Source: Streptomyces violaceusniger Tu 4113 (GTDB lineage Bacteria; Actinomycetota; Actinomycetes; Streptomycetales; Streptomycetaceae). Taken from it: a stretch of DNA of 64,000 nt. The stretch is from the NCBI RefSeq assembly GCF_000147815.2, contig NC_015957.1, positions 7,936,001-8,000,000 of the forward strand, in the 5' to 3' direction. Below the pieces are notes generated by a model, which searched no databases, was not told the DNA's origin, and saw only the letters and a list, made by a program, of their open reading frames with translations. Position numbers and translations under genes: made by a program. Positions 13,907 through 24,316 of the stretch are shown piece after piece; position 1 is the stretch's first letter; each line of letters opens with the position of its first letter.

Positions 13907-13924
13907 GTTCATCTCCCGTTCATC
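13907..13924 (+). promoter_or_regulatory. Candidate PHO box (PhoP site)
   Basis: GTTCATC occurs at 13907 and 13918, an 11-bp spacing, as two direct-repeat units of the Streptomyces PHO box. A further GTTCACC at 13937 is out of phase. The pair lies 57-74 bp before the phosphate-transporter ATG, the expected place for PhoP control of a Pit gene. Confidence 0.65.
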
Positions 13925-13980
13925 CTGTTTCCTTACGTTCACCGTGCCACTAACGACCTTCGAACTGATTGACCGGGTGT

Positions 13981-15261
<1,281 letters not shown>

Positions 15262-15274
15262 GGAGCCACGGAAC

Positions 15275-15523
15275 ATGAGCATCGACTGGGCGGCACTCGG
15301 CCAGGTCTTCGGCGTCAGCCTCGTGGTGACGGTCGGCATGGTGGGCGTCTTCACCCTGGGCATCCTCGGGACGTCCCGTAAGGCGGCGCCGGAGCAGGGC
15401 GGCGCGGCCGTCGTGTCCGGTGGCGCGGTGGGCGCCTCCGCGCTCGCGCGCACCGGGGCGTACACCTGCTTCGGGCTGTGCGCCGCGGCCGTGGCGTACG
15501 GCATCTATCTGATCGTCGCCTGA
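15275..15523 (+). CDS. Small membrane protein paired with PitH
   Basis: 82 aa with two hydrophobic helices (about residues 12-32 and 62-82) joined by a short loop with an RK pair. An AGGAG site precedes the ATG, and the gene starts 13 bp after pitH, so they are co-transcribed. Proteins of this size follow pit genes in many Streptomyces. A role as accessory subunit of the transporter is inferred from position only. Confidence 0.85.
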   Translation: MSIDWAALGQVFGVSLVVTVGMVGVFTLGILGTSRKAAPEQGGAAVVSGGAVGASALARTGAYTCFGLCAAAVAYGIYLIVA

Positions 15524-15546
15524 GGCTCGCGTCCTCATCGACCCAC

Positions 15547-15594
15547 CGGCCGCCGGATGGTGGCGCTGACCAGCGCCGACCGTCCGGCGGCCGC
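15547..15594 (+). terminator. Terminator hairpin after pitH operon
   Basis: A nearly perfect ~20-bp stem: CGGCCGCCGGATGG (from 15547) pairs with CCGTCCGGCGGCCG (ending about 15593), with an inner GGCGCTG/CAGCGCC. It begins 24 bp after the stop of the small membrane gene. No U-run. Confidence 0.75.
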
Positions 15595-15664
15595 CTCGTG
15601 TGCGGCCGCGTCTGTGGGGCTCGGCACACTCGGGCGTCATGGGTCATATGCGAGTTGACGGCCA

Positions 15665-15870
15665 TTCGCGGCCCATGGTGGACTTCCCGAGCCAAACGGC
15701 GGCAGGAGAGGAAGCCGGTGAGAATCCGGCGCGGTCCCGCCACTGTCACCGGGGAGCACTCTCCCATCGCCTGTATGGGGTCACGGCTCGACCGTACGGT
15801 TGCTTTCGTACGCGGGGCTGGAAGACCGGGAGGGGCGCGGATCCGGGAGCCAGGAGACTTTCACCGCCGG
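15665..15870 (+). promoter_or_regulatory. Cobalamin riboswitch
   Basis: The conserved core is readable: GGAAGCCGGTGAGAATCCGG (15710-15729), then GGTCCCGCCACTGTCACCGG (15733-15752), and the B12 box GAGCCAGGAGAC (15847-15858). The order and spacing fit the adenosylcobalamin riboswitch. It precedes the cobalamin operon, so B12 should repress it. The outer borders are approximate. Confidence 0.93.
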
Positions 15871-15914
15871 TCACGTCGAACCAGGGCGCGGACCCTGAGT
15901 GAGGACATACCGCC

Positions 15915-16031
15915 ATGCCCGGCACCGCCACGCCGCCAGCCTCCTCTGCCCCCACTGGCTCTTCCGGCCCCTTCGGCCCCCCTGGCCCCTTTGGTTACGT
16001 GTCGTCGCGCCGAGGCGTGACGGCGGCCTGA
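15915..16031 (+). CDS. 38-codon leader ORF between riboswitch and cobD
   Basis: ATG-initiated ORF encoding a Pro/Gly/Ser/Ala-rich peptide (begins MPGTATPPASSAP, ends RRGVTAA). It starts about 57 bp after the B12 box, with a weak AGGA-type site upstream, and its TGA ends 3 bp before the cobD ATG. It is therefore placed to be the translated reading frame that the riboswitch opens or closes, with cobD translated by re-initiation. No homology is claimed; the peptide itself may have no function. Confidence 0.5.
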   Translation: MPGTATPPASSAPTGSSGPFGPPGPFGYVSSRRGVTAA

Positions 16032-16034
16032 GGG

Positions 16035-17018
16035 ATGCGTGCCGATCACGCCTCGTTCGCGTGCGGCGCGGCCCTCGGCTTCCTCGGTGATCTCGCCACC
16101 GGCGATCCGCGCCGCGGCCATCCGGTCGCCGCGTTCGGGCGCGCCGCCGCGGCCGCCGAACGCCGGCTGTGGCGTGACCACCGCGGTTACGGGGCCCTGC
16201 ACACCGCGTTGTGCGCGGGCGGCGCGGCCGCCGGTGCCGCGCTGCTGACCCGCGCCGTACGGGCCCTCGGCGGGCGCGGTGGCGCGGAGGTCGCGCTGAC
16301 CGCCGCCGCCACCTGGGCCGTGCTGGGCGGCACGACGCTGGGCCGGGAGGCACGGGCCGTCGGCGGAGCCCTGGCCGTGGGGGACCTCGACGTCGCCCGG
16401 GAGCGGCTGCCGCATCTGTGCGGGCGCGATCCGCAGGCGCTGGACGGGCCGCAGATCGCCCGCGCGGTCGTCGAGTCGGTCGCCGAGAACACCTCCGACG
16501 CCGTCGTGGGCGCGCTGGTGTGGGGGGCCGTGGGCGGCGTGCCGGGGCTCATCGGCTTCCGCGCCGTCAACACCCTGGACGCCATGGTGGGCCACAAGTC
16601 GCCGCGCTACCGGCGGTTCGGCTGGGCGGCGGCCCGTCTGGACGATGTGGCCGGCTGGCCCGGTGCGCGCCTTACGGCGGCCCTGGCGACCCTCTCCGGC
16701 CCCGATCCGCGCGGTGCGCGGCGCGCCTGGCGGCGCGACGGCCGGCGCCATCCGAGCCCCAACGCGGGCCCCGTGGAAGCGTCGTTCGCGGGCGCGCTCG
16801 GCGTACGGCTGGGCGGCACCCTCACGTACGGCGGCCGGGTCGAGCACCGGCCGGTGCTCAACTCCGGCGGGCGGCCGGTGGAGTCGGCCGACATCGAGCG
16901 GGCGATACGGCTGTCGCGGCGCGTCGGTGTCCTGGCGCTCGGGGTGTCCGTAGCGGCCCGGCCGGTCCTCAGGGCGTTGACGGGGCGGCCCCGGGCCGCC
17001 GGAAGGGGCGGCGGATGA
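16035..17018 (+). CDS. cobD: Adenosylcobinamide-phosphate synthase (CobD/CbiB)
   Basis: 327 aa membrane protein that attaches aminopropanol (phosphate) to adenosylcobyric acid. Family motifs are present: HPVAAFGR near the N-terminus, [13 protein letters not shown] (about residues 154-166), and [20 protein letters not shown] (about 178-197) followed by [13 protein letters not shown]. It starts 3 bp after the leader ORF and overlaps cobQ by four bases (ATGA). First structural gene of the riboswitch-led cluster. Confidence 0.95.
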   Translation: MRADHASFACGAALGFLGDLATGDPRRGHPVAAFGRAAAAAERRLWRDHRGYGALHTALCAGGAAAGAALLTRAVRALGGRGGAEVALTAAATWAVLGGTTLGREARAVGGALAVGDLDVARERLPHLCGRDPQALDGPQIARAVVESVAENTSDAVVGALVWGAVGGVPGLIGFRAVNTLDAMVGHKSPRYRRFGWAAARLDDVAGWPGARLTAALATLSGPDPRGARRAWRRDGRRHPSPNAGPVEASFAGALGVRLGGTLTYGGRVEHRPVLNSGGRPVESADIERAIRLSRRVGVLALGVSVAARPVLRALTGRPRAAGRGGG

Positions 17019-18643
17019 GCGGGATACGCGGTAAGGGCGGCATGGACGGTTCCGGGGCGCGGGGCGGGGGGCTGCTCGTCGCGGGCACGACCTCCGACGC
17101 GGGCAAGAGCGTCGTGACGGCCGGGATCTGCCGATGGCTCGCCCGTAAGGGCGTCAGCGTGGCGCCTTTCAAGGCGCAGAACATGTCGCTCAACTCCTTC
17201 GTCACCCGGGAGGGGGCGGAGATCGGGCGGGCGCAGGCCATGCAGGCCGCCGCCGCGCGCGTCGAGCCGAGCGCGCTGATGAACCCGGTCCTGCTGAAGC
17301 CGGGCAGCGACCGCAGCAGCCAAGTGGTGCTGCTGGGCAAGCCGGTGGGCGAGCTGAGCGCGCGCGGGTACTTCGGGCGGTCGGGGCCCGCGGCGCACCC
17401 GCCGTCGGGCGCGGCTTCCCCCGGGCGGACGCGGTACTCGGGGCGGGAGGCGCTGCTGGGGACCGTCACGGAGTGCCTGGAGGAGCTGCGGCGCACCCAT
17501 GACGCAGTGATCTGCGAGGGCGCGGGCAGTCCGGCCGAGATCAATCTGCGCCGCACCGACATCGTCAACATGGGGCTGGCGCGCGCCGCCCGGCTTCCGG
17601 TCGTGGTGGTCGGGGACATCGACCGCGGAGGCGTCTTCGCGTCCTTCTTCGGCACCACCGCGCTGCTGTCGGCGGCGGACCAACGGCATGTGGCCGCCTA
17701 TCTGGTGAACAAGTTCCGCGGCGATGTGAGCCTTCTGGAGCCCGGTCTGGAGATGCTGCGCGACCTCACCGGGCGCCCGACCGTCGGTGTGCTCCCGTTC
17801 GCCCACGGGCTGGGGATCGACGAGGAGGACGGGCTGCGGGTGTCGCTGCGCGGCACGGTGCGGGAGAGCGTCGTGGCGCCCCCTTACGGCGCGGACGTCC
17901 TGCGGATCGCGGTGGCCGCCGTGCCGCTGATGTCCAACTTCACGGACGTGGACGCGCTGGCGGCCGAACCGGGCGTGGTCGTGCGGTTCGTGGACCGGCC
18001 CGAGGAGCTGGCCGACGCCGATCTGGTGGTGCTGCCGGGCACCCGGGGCACCGTAAGGGCGCTGGAGTGGCTGCGTGAGCGCGGGCTCGCCGACGCGATC
18101 GCCCGGCGGGCCGCCGAGGGCCGTCCGGTGCTGGGCGTCTGCGGCGGCTTCCAGGTGCTGGGGGAGCGCATCGAGGACGAGGTCGAGTCGAAGGCCGGGA
18201 CCGTCGCCGGGCTCGGGCTGCTGCCGGTGCGGATGCGGTTCGCGGCGGAGAAGACCCTGGCCCGGCCGGTGGGCGAGGCGCTCGGTGAGCGGGTGGAGGG
18301 CTACGAGATCCACCACGGGGTCGCCGAGTTGCTCGACGGGGCCGAGGAGCCCTTCCTGGACGGCTGCCGGGTGGGCTCGGTGTGGGGCACCCACTGGCAC
18401 GGCTCGCTGGAGAGCGACGGCTTCCGGCGGGCGTTTCTGCGCCGGGTGGCCGCCGCGGCGGGCCGGGCGTTCGTACCGGCGCCGGACACCCGCTTCGGCG
18501 AGCTGCGCGAGGAGCAGCTCGACCGGCTCGGCGACCTGATCGAGGAGCACGCCGACACCGACGCACTGCTGCGGCTCATTGAGAAGGGCGTCCCGCAGGG
18601 GCTGCCGTTCGTCCCTCCGGGGGCGCCGGCGGGGACGTCGTGA
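17015..18643 (+). CDS. cobQ: Cobyric acid synthase (CobQ)
   Basis: 542 aa glutamine-dependent amidotransferase that amidates adenosylcobyrinic a,c-diamide at four side chains. The N-terminal synthetase domain has the P-loop-like [14 protein letters not shown] and [29 protein letters not shown] and [17 protein letters not shown] are strongly conserved. The C-terminal GATase domain carries the nucleophile Cys in [10 protein letters not shown] and the catalytic His in [18 protein letters not shown] overlap with cobD. Slightly longer than typical (about 490-510) through a Gly-rich N-terminus and a C-terminal extension. Confidence 0.96.
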   Translation: MSGIRGKGGMDGSGARGGGLLVAGTTSDAGKSVVTAGICRWLARKGVSVAPFKAQNMSLNSFVTREGAEIGRAQAMQAAAARVEPSALMNPVLLKPGSDRSSQVVLLGKPVGELSARGYFGRSGPAAHPPSGAASPGRTRYSGREALLGTVTECLEELRRTHDAVICEGAGSPAEINLRRTDIVNMGLARAARLPVVVVGDIDRGGVFASFFGTTALLSAADQRHVAAYLVNKFRGDVSLLEPGLEMLRDLTGRPTVGVLPFAHGLGIDEEDGLRVSLRGTVRESVVAPPYGADVLRIAVAAVPLMSNFTDVDALAAEPGVVVRFVDRPEELADADLVVLPGTRGTVRALEWLRERGLADAIARRAAEGRPVLGVCGGFQVLGERIEDEVESKAGTVAGLGLLPVRMRFAAEKTLARPVGEALGERVEGYEIHHGVAELLDGAEEPFLDGCRVGSVWGTHWHGSLESDGFRRAFLRRVAAAAGRAFVPAPDTRFGELREEQLDRLGDLIEEHADTDALLRLIEKGVPQGLPFVPPGAPAGTS

Positions 18644-18707
18644 TGCACCCTGCCCCCCACACCGACACCGGACCGGGACGCCCACGCAAACCAGGAGGTA
18701 CCGCCGC

Positions 18708-20858
18708 GTGACCACCACCTACCCCTTCAGCGCGATCGTCGGCATGGACGGTCTGCGGCTCGCCCTGCTCCTCAACGCCGTCTCACCCGCCGTGGGCGGC
18801 GTCCTGGTGCGCGGGGAGAAGGGCACGGCCAAGAGCACCGCCGTAAGAGCGATCGCGGCGCTGCTGCCCGCGGTCGACGTGGTGGCCGGGTGCCGGTTCT
18901 CCTGCGATCCGGCAGCGCCCGACCCGTCCTGCCCGGACGGCCCCCATGAGCCGGACACCGGCGAGGCGCGCCCCGCGCGCATGGTCGAACTGCCCGTGGG
19001 CGCCTCCGAGGACCGGCTGGTCGGCGCCCTCGACATCGAGCGGGCGCTGTCGGACGGGGTGAAGGCGTTCGAGCCCGGACTGCTCGCGGACGCCCACCGC
19101 GGGGTGCTCTACGTCGACGAGGTCAACCTGCTCCACGACCATCTGATCGACCTGCTGCTCGACGCGGCCGCCATGGGCGCCTCCTACGTGGAGCGCGAGG
19201 GGGTGTCCGTACGGCATGCGGCGCGCTTCCTGCTGGTGGGCACCATGAACCCGGAAGAGGGCGAGCTGCGGCCGCAGTTGCTGGACCGCTTCGGTCTCAC
19301 AGTGGAGGTCGCGGCGTCCCGGGACACCGATGAGCGGGTCGAGGTGGTGCGGCGGCGGCTGGCCTACGACGAGGACCCCGAGGGGTTCGCGGCGCGCTGG
19401 GCGGCGGACGAGGCCGCCCTGCGGGAGCGCATCGCGGCGGCGCGCGCCCTGCTGCCGCGGGTGGGGCTGGGCGACCGCGCGCTGCGCCAGATCGCGGCGG
19501 TGTGCGCCGGGTTCGAGGTGGACGGGATGCGCGCGGACATCGTGACGGCCCGTACGGCGACCGCGCTGGCCGCCTGGGCGGACCGGACCGATGTGCGGAC
19601 CGAGGACGTACGGGGGGCGGCGCTGCTGTCGCTCCCCCACCGCCGGCGGCGGGCTCCGTTCGACGCGCCGGGGCTCGACGAGGACAAACTCGACGAGATC
19701 CTGCGGCAGTTCGAGGAGGACGAGCCGGAGCCGGATCCGGACGCGGGCCCGGAGGGCCCCGACAGCCCGGACGACGGGCCGGACGGCCCGGGCGGCCCCG
19801 AGAACCCCGGCGGCGGGCCCCAGGAGGGCGCGGGCGACGGGGCAGGGGAGCAGGCGCCGCCCGCCGCGCCCGAGCCGTCCGTCCCCGACCAGCGCACGGG
19901 TGAGCACGAGACGGCCGACCGCGAGACCGACTCCGCCCGGGCCGATGGCGACGGCGGGGCGGGGGAATCGGCCGAAGGTACTGGCGGATCCGGCGGTGAG
20001 CGGGCGGCCGTGGGCGCCGCCGCCCCGTTCCGCACCCGGCGGCTCGACGTCCCCGGTCTGGGCGAGGGCGCGGCCGGGCGCCGGTCGCGCGCCCGCAGCG
20101 CGCATGGCCGCACCACCGGGGCGCGGCGCCCGCGGGGGACGCTCTCCGCGCTGCATCTGACGGCGACCGTCCGGGCGGCCGCCCCGCATCAGCGGGCGCG
20201 CGGGCGGCGCGGTCCCGGGCTTCTGGTGCGCCGGGACGATCTGCGCGAGGCGGTGCGCGAGGGCCGGGAGGGCAATCTCGTGCTGTTCGTGGTGGACGCG
20301 TCGGGCTCGATGGCCGCGCGGACACGGATGAGCGCGATCAAGGGCGCGGTGCTGTCGCTGCTGCTGGACGCCTACCAGCGGCGGGACAAGGTCGGGCTGA
20401 TCACCTTCCGGGGCGCGGACGCCGAGCTCGCGCTGCCGCCCACCTCGTCGGTCGACGCGGCCGCCGTGCGGCTGGAACGGCTGCCGACCGGCGGCCGTAC
20501 GCCCCTGGCGGCCGGGCTGTTGAAGGCCCGGGAGGTGCTGCGGGTGGAGCGGCTACGGGATCCCTCACGCCGCCCGCTGCTGGTCGTGGTGACCGACGGG
20601 CGGGCCACGGAGGCGAAGCGGGCCGGCGGGCCCACGCCGGTCGAGCGGGCCGGGCGCGCGGCGCGGATGCTCGCGGGCGACGGGGTCGCCTCGGTGGTGG
20701 TGGACTGCGAGTCGGGGCCGGTGCGGCTGGGACTGGCGGGCGCGCTCGCCCGCGAACTGCGGGCCACGCCGGTGACGCTCGACGAGCTGCGCGCGGACAG
20801 CGTGACCGCACTGGTGCGCGATGTACGAACCGTATCGAACCCTCGGAGGGCCGCCTGA
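18708..20858 (+). CDS. Putative cobaltochelatase subunit (AAA+ / VWA fusion)
   Basis: 716 aa. The AAA+ domain has Walker [10 protein letters not shown] (about residue 38) and Walker [11 protein letters not shown] (about 133). A long acidic Glu/Asp/Pro/Gly linker (about 330-450) leads to a VWA domain with the MIDAS motif [13 protein letters not shown] (about 527). This layout matches ChlI/ChlD (BchI/BchD) fusions annotated as putative cobaltochelatase in actinobacteria, which act with a CobN-type large subunit not seen here. GTG at 18708 follows AGGAGG by 8 nt; it starts 64 bp after cobQ and its TGA overlaps the cobO ATG by one base. Confidence 0.9.
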   Translation: MTTTYPFSAIVGMDGLRLALLLNAVSPAVGGVLVRGEKGTAKSTAVRAIAALLPAVDVVAGCRFSCDPAAPDPSCPDGPHEPDTGEARPARMVELPVGASEDRLVGALDIERALSDGVKAFEPGLLADAHRGVLYVDEVNLLHDHLIDLLLDAAAMGASYVEREGVSVRHAARFLLVGTMNPEEGELRPQLLDRFGLTVEVAASRDTDERVEVVRRRLAYDEDPEGFAARWAADEAALRERIAAARALLPRVGLGDRALRQIAAVCAGFEVDGMRADIVTARTATALAAWADRTDVRTEDVRGAALLSLPHRRRRAPFDAPGLDEDKLDEILRQFEEDEPEPDPDAGPEGPDSPDDGPDGPGGPENPGGGPQEGAGDGAGEQAPPAAPEPSVPDQRTGEHETADRETDSARADGDGGAGESAEGTGGSGGERAAVGAAAPFRTRRLDVPGLGEGAAGRRSRARSAHGRTTGARRPRGTLSALHLTATVRAAAPHQRARGRRGPGLLVRRDDLREAVREGREGNLVLFVVDASGSMAARTRMSAIKGAVLSLLLDAYQRRDKVGLITFRGADAELALPPTSSVDAAAVRLERLPTGGRTPLAAGLLKAREVLRVERLRDPSRRPLLVVVTDGRATEAKRAGGPTPVERAGRAARMLAGDGVASVVVDCESGPVRLGLAGALARELRATPVTLDELRADSVTALVRDVRTVSNPRRAA

Positions 20859-21454
20859 TGCCGCAAGGACAACCGACCGTCGTCCCGGACGACGGGCTGA
20901 CCACCCGCCAGCGCCGCAACCGTCCGCTCGTGTTCGTCCACACCGGTCAGGGCAAGGGCAAGTCGACCGCGGCGTTCGGGCTGGCGCTGCGGGCATGGAA
21001 CCAAAACTGGCCGGTCGGTGTATTCCAATTTGTAAAGTCCGCGAAATGGCGGGTCGGTGAGGAGCGTGCGCTGCGCGTCCTCGGCGACTCGGGCGAAGGG
21101 GGGACCGTCGCATGGCACAAGATGGGCGAGGGCTGGTCGTGGGTCCAGCGCGACATGGCTTCCAGCGAGGAGGCCGCACGCGAGGGCTGGGAGCAGGTCA
21201 AGCGCGATCTCGCGGCGGAGACATACCGGCTCTATGTGCTGGACGAATTCGCGTATCCGATGCACTGGGGCTGGGTGGACCCCGACGAGGTGGTGTCGGT
21301 GCTGCGGGACCGGCCCGGGACGCAGCACGTCGTCATCACGGGGCGTAACGCACCGGCGCAGCTCGTGGACTTCGCCGACCTGGTCACCGACATGTCCAAG
21401 GTCAAGCATCCGATGGACACCGGTCAGAAGGGCCAGCGAGGCATCGAGTGGTGA
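20858..21454 (+). CDS. cobO: Corrinoid adenosyltransferase (CobO/BtuR type)
   Basis: 198 aa. Transfers the adenosyl group of ATP to cob(I)yrinic acid a,c-diamide. It has the family P-loop VHTGQGKGKSTAAFG (about residues 27-41), the segment LYVLDEFAYPMHWGWVDPDE and HVVITGRNAP. Length is typical. It overlaps the chelatase stop by one base and cobB by four (GTGA), showing tight translational coupling. Confidence 0.95.
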   Translation: MPQGQPTVVPDDGLTTRQRRNRPLVFVHTGQGKGKSTAAFGLALRAWNQNWPVGVFQFVKSAKWRVGEERALRVLGDSGEGGTVAWHKMGEGWSWVQRDMASSEEAAREGWEQVKRDLAAETYRLYVLDEFAYPMHWGWVDPDEVVSVLRDRPGTQHVVITGRNAPAQLVDFADLVTDMSKVKHPMDTGQKGQRGIEW

Positions 21455-22887
21455 GTGTCCCGCGTCTGGTGATCGCGGCGCCCGCCTCCGGGAGCGGGAA
21501 GACGACGGTCACCGCGGGGCTCATGGCCGCCTTCGCGGAGCGCGGTCTGGACGTGTCCCCGCACAAGGTCGGACCGGACTACATCGACCCTGGCTATCAC
21601 GCGCTCGCGATCTCCTCGGCCGCCTCCTCGGCCGGGCGGTCCCGGGCCGGGGGCGCGCGCCCGGGCCGGAATCTGGACGCTTATCTGTGCGGTCCGCAGC
21701 GCATCGCCCCGCTGTTCCTGCATGGGGCGGCGGGCTGCGATCTGGCCCTGGTCGAAGGGGTGATGGGGCTGTTCGACGGGGCGGCCGGGCAGGGCGAGCT
21801 GGCCTCGACGGCGCATGTGGCCAAGCTGCTGCGGGCGCCGGTGGTGCTGGTGGTGGACGCGTCGTCGCAGTCGCGTTCGGTGGCCGCGCTGGTGCATGGC
21901 TTCGCGTCCTGGGACCCCGAGGTGCGGGTCGCGGGGGTGATCCTCAACAAGGTCGGTTCGGACCGTCACGAGGTGATGCTGCGCGAGGCGCTGGAGGGCT
22001 GCGGAGTGCCGGTGTTCGGCGCGCTGCGCCGGACGCGGGAGGTGCGGGCGCCGAGCCGCCATCTGGGTCTGGTGCCGGTGGCCGAGCGCCAGGCGGAGGC
22101 GGTCGATTCGACGGCCGCGCTGGCAGCGCGGGTGCGGGAGAGCTGCGATCTCGACGGGCTGCTGGCGCTTGGGCGCAGCGCACCGCCCCTGTCCGAGCCG
22201 GTCTGGGATCCGGAGGAGGAGATGCGCCGGGCGGTGGAGGCCGTCCCCGGTGCCGGGGGCCGGGAAGGGCGCGCGGCACGGCCGGTGGTCGCCGTGGCCG
22301 GCGGGGCCGCGTTCACCTTCTCGTACGCGGAGCACACCGAGCTGCTCACGGCGGCCGGGGCCCAGGTTGTCCCCTTCGATCCGCTGCGGGACGAGCGCCT
22401 CCCGGAAGGCACCGGCGGTCTGGTGATCGGCGGCGGGTTCCCGGAGGTCTACGCCCCCGAGCTGTCCGCGAACGAGCCGCTCCGGGCAGCCGTCGCAAAG
22501 CTCGCCGCGTCCGGCGCGCCCATCGCCGCCGAATGTGCCGGACTGCTGTATCTGGCGCGCTCGCTGGACGGAGAGCCGATGTGCGGGGTGCTGGCCGCCG
22601 AGGCACAGATGTCGGAACGTCTGACGCTGGGCTACCGTGAGGCCGTGGCCATCACCGACACCGCACTCGCCGCCGCGGGGACGCGGGTGCACGGCCATGA
22701 GTTCCACCGCACGACCATCGTGCCCGGAGCGGGGGCGGAGCCCGCCTGGGGGCTCGTCCACCCGGAGCGTCGTACCGAAGGGTTCGCACAGGGAAATGTG
22801 CATGCCTCCTATCTGCATGTGCACTGGGCCTCGGTCCCAGGGGCGGCGGCCCGGTTCGCCGACAGATGTGTGTCCCCTGCCGGTTGA
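21451..22887 (+). CDS. cobB: Cobyrinic/hydrogenobyrinic acid a,c-diamide synthase (CobB/CbiA)
   Basis: 478 aa glutamine-dependent a,c-diamide synthase. N-terminal motif APASGSGKTTVTAGLM and HKVGPDYIDPGYH; the GATase domain carries the nucleophile in AAECAGLLYLAR and the catalytic His near NVHASYLHVHWAS at the end. GTG at 21451 gives a GTGA overlap with cobO; the in-frame GTG one codon earlier is equally possible. Whether it works on cobalt-free or cobalt-containing substrate cannot be told from sequence. Confidence 0.94.
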   Translation: MSVPRLVIAAPASGSGKTTVTAGLMAAFAERGLDVSPHKVGPDYIDPGYHALAISSAASSAGRSRAGGARPGRNLDAYLCGPQRIAPLFLHGAAGCDLALVEGVMGLFDGAAGQGELASTAHVAKLLRAPVVLVVDASSQSRSVAALVHGFASWDPEVRVAGVILNKVGSDRHEVMLREALEGCGVPVFGALRRTREVRAPSRHLGLVPVAERQAEAVDSTAALAARVRESCDLDGLLALGRSAPPLSEPVWDPEEEMRRAVEAVPGAGGREGRAARPVVAVAGGAAFTFSYAEHTELLTAAGAQVVPFDPLRDERLPEGTGGLVIGGGFPEVYAPELSANEPLRAAVAKLAASGAPIAAECAGLLYLARSLDGEPMCGVLAAEAQMSERLTLGYREAVAITDTALAAAGTRVHGHEFHRTTIVPGAGAEPAWGLVHPERRTEGFAQGNVHASYLHVHWASVPGAAARFADRCVSPAG

Positions 22888-22906
22888 GCCGAGGCGGTGA
22901 GCTGAC

Positions 22907-23407
22907 GTGGAGGTCATCGACCGGGGCACGGCGTGTCCCCTGCCCGGGGCGCCGCTTGTCGTCGGGGTCGGGGCCAGCCGGGGTGTGTCCGTCGCCGAGG
23001 TGATCGGGCTGGTCGAGACGGCCCTGGCGGAGGCGGGCCTTTCGCCGAGCGGCGTGGCCGAGTTGGCGACCGTGGAGGCCAAGGCCGGGGAGGCCGGGCT
23101 GCTGACGGCGGCCGAGCGGCTGGGGGTGCCCCTGTGCGGATACCCGGCGGAGGTGCTGGCCTCGGTGGAGGTGCCGAACCCGTCCGCGGCGCCGCTCACC
23201 GCAGTGGGCACGGCCGGGGTCGCAGAGGCGGCCGCGCTGCTGGCCGCCGGTCCCGGCGGCGAACTCCTGGTCGCCAAGCGGAAGTCCACGCAGCACGGCC
23301 GCCCCGGGATGGCCACCTGCGCCGTCGCTCGCCGCCCGGCGGCGGTCAAAACCGGGCAGGACGGGCCGCGAAGACCTGCCGTCGACCGTCCCGACACAGG
23401 TCAGTAA
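22907..23407 (+). CDS. CobE / CbiG C-terminal domain protein
   Basis: 166 aa. The opening PLVVGVGASRGVSVAEVIGL and the later LATVEAKAGEAGLLTAAERL and AVGTAGVAEAAALLAAG follow the CobE/GbiG C-terminal domain pattern, and the segment VAKRKSTQHGRPGMATCAVA matches its end. The domain participates in ring contraction steps, as CobE or as the C-terminal half of CbiG. The last ~25 residues are a basic, probably disordered tail. GTG start with GAGG upstream; 19 bp after cobB. Confidence 0.82.
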   Translation: MEVIDRGTACPLPGAPLVVGVGASRGVSVAEVIGLVETALAEAGLSPSGVAELATVEAKAGEAGLLTAAERLGVPLCGYPAEVLASVEVPNPSAAPLTAVGTAGVAEAAALLAAGPGGELLVAKRKSTQHGRPGMATCAVARRPAAVKTGQDGPRRPAVDRPDTGQ

Positions 23408-23479
23408 CGTCTCGGGGCGGAACAGCCCGCCGCCCCCTGCTGACCGTGACACCCGCACCACCTGCACCAAGGAGACCTC

Positions 23480-24316
23480 GTGACGACCCCGCCCGCCCTG
23501 CTCCTCGCAGGCATCGGCACGCGAGACGAAAGGCATGCCACCGCCTTTCACGCATTCGTAAGGGAGTTGGCCGCACGCCATCCGGATCTGCCCGTGGCGG
23601 GTGGCCTCACCGGACCGGGCAGCCACCCGCTGTCCGATGCGGTCACCCGGCTCGTCGGCGAGGGAGTGAGCCGCTTCGCGGTCGTCCCGCTGACGCTGAT
23701 CCCGGCGGCTCCCCCCAGAGACGGCATCGCGGCCGCGCTGGCCCAGGAGGCGGAGCGGCATGCCGACGCCTCGTTCGCCTGCGCCCGGCCGCTCGGCCCG
23801 CACCGCACGCTGCTGAGCGTGCTGGAGCGGCGGCTCGACGAGGCGCTGGGCAACCGGCCCCGGCTGCCCTCGGACCGCGCGGAGACCACCGTGCTGCTGG
23901 TGGGCGACGGTTCGCCGCTCCCCGAGGCCAACGCCGAGGTGCACCGCGCCGCCCGGCTGCTGTGGGAGGGCCGTGGCTTCGCGGGCGTCGAGGTGGCCTT
24001 CTCCTCGCTCGCCGCACCGGATGTCGCCTCGGGGCTGGACCGCTGCGCCAAGCTGGGGGCGAGTCGGGTCGTGGTGCTGCCGTACTTCCTGTTCGCCGGT
24101 GACACCCTGGAGCGGGTGCGGCAGCAGGCGGAGGGCTGGGGGCTCGCCTACCCCGAGGTCGAGGTGGTCTCCGCCGATGTCATCGGCCCGGCAAAGGAGT
24201 TGGCCGACCTCGTCATGGAGCGCTATGAGGAGGTGGCCGACACCGCCGGGCGCGCCGGGTTCGGCGATGAGGCCCATGCCTTCGCGCATCCCGATACCCA
24301 CGCCGATGTCCACTGA
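23480..24316 (+). CDS. cbiX: Sirohydrochlorin cobalt/ferrochelatase (CbiX type)
   Basis: 278 aa, two tandem chelatase-fold halves. The N-half has LLAGIGTRDERH and FAVVPLTLIPAAPPRDGI; the C-half has VLLVGDGSPLPEAN and VVVLPYFLFAGDTLERVRQQ, in which active-site His positions of classical CbiX are partly replaced (Gly/Asp). The C-terminus is His-rich (HAFAHPDTHADVH) and could bind metal. It inserts cobalt (or iron) into sirohydrochlorin early in the pathway. GTG start after AAGGAGA; its 3' end overlaps the cobC start. Confidence 0.85.
   Translation: MTTPPALLLAGIGTRDERHATAFHAFVRELAARHPDLPVAGGLTGPGSHPLSDAVTRLVGEGVSRFAVVPLTLIPAAPPRDGIAAALAQEAERHADASFACARPLGPHRTLLSVLERRLDEALGNRPRLPSDRAETTVLLVGDGSPLPEANAEVHRAARLLWEGRGFAGVEVAFSSLAAPDVASGLDRCAKLGASRVVVLPYFLFAGDTLERVRQQAEGWGLAYPEVEVVSADVIGPAKELADLVMERYEEVADTAGRAGFGDEAHAFAHPDTHADVH

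Noticed and set aside
16607..18718. 703-codon minus-strand frame opposite cobD/cobQ
   Set aside because: Arg/His/Pro/Gln-rich composition without motifs; the plus strand encodes clear cobD and cobQ.
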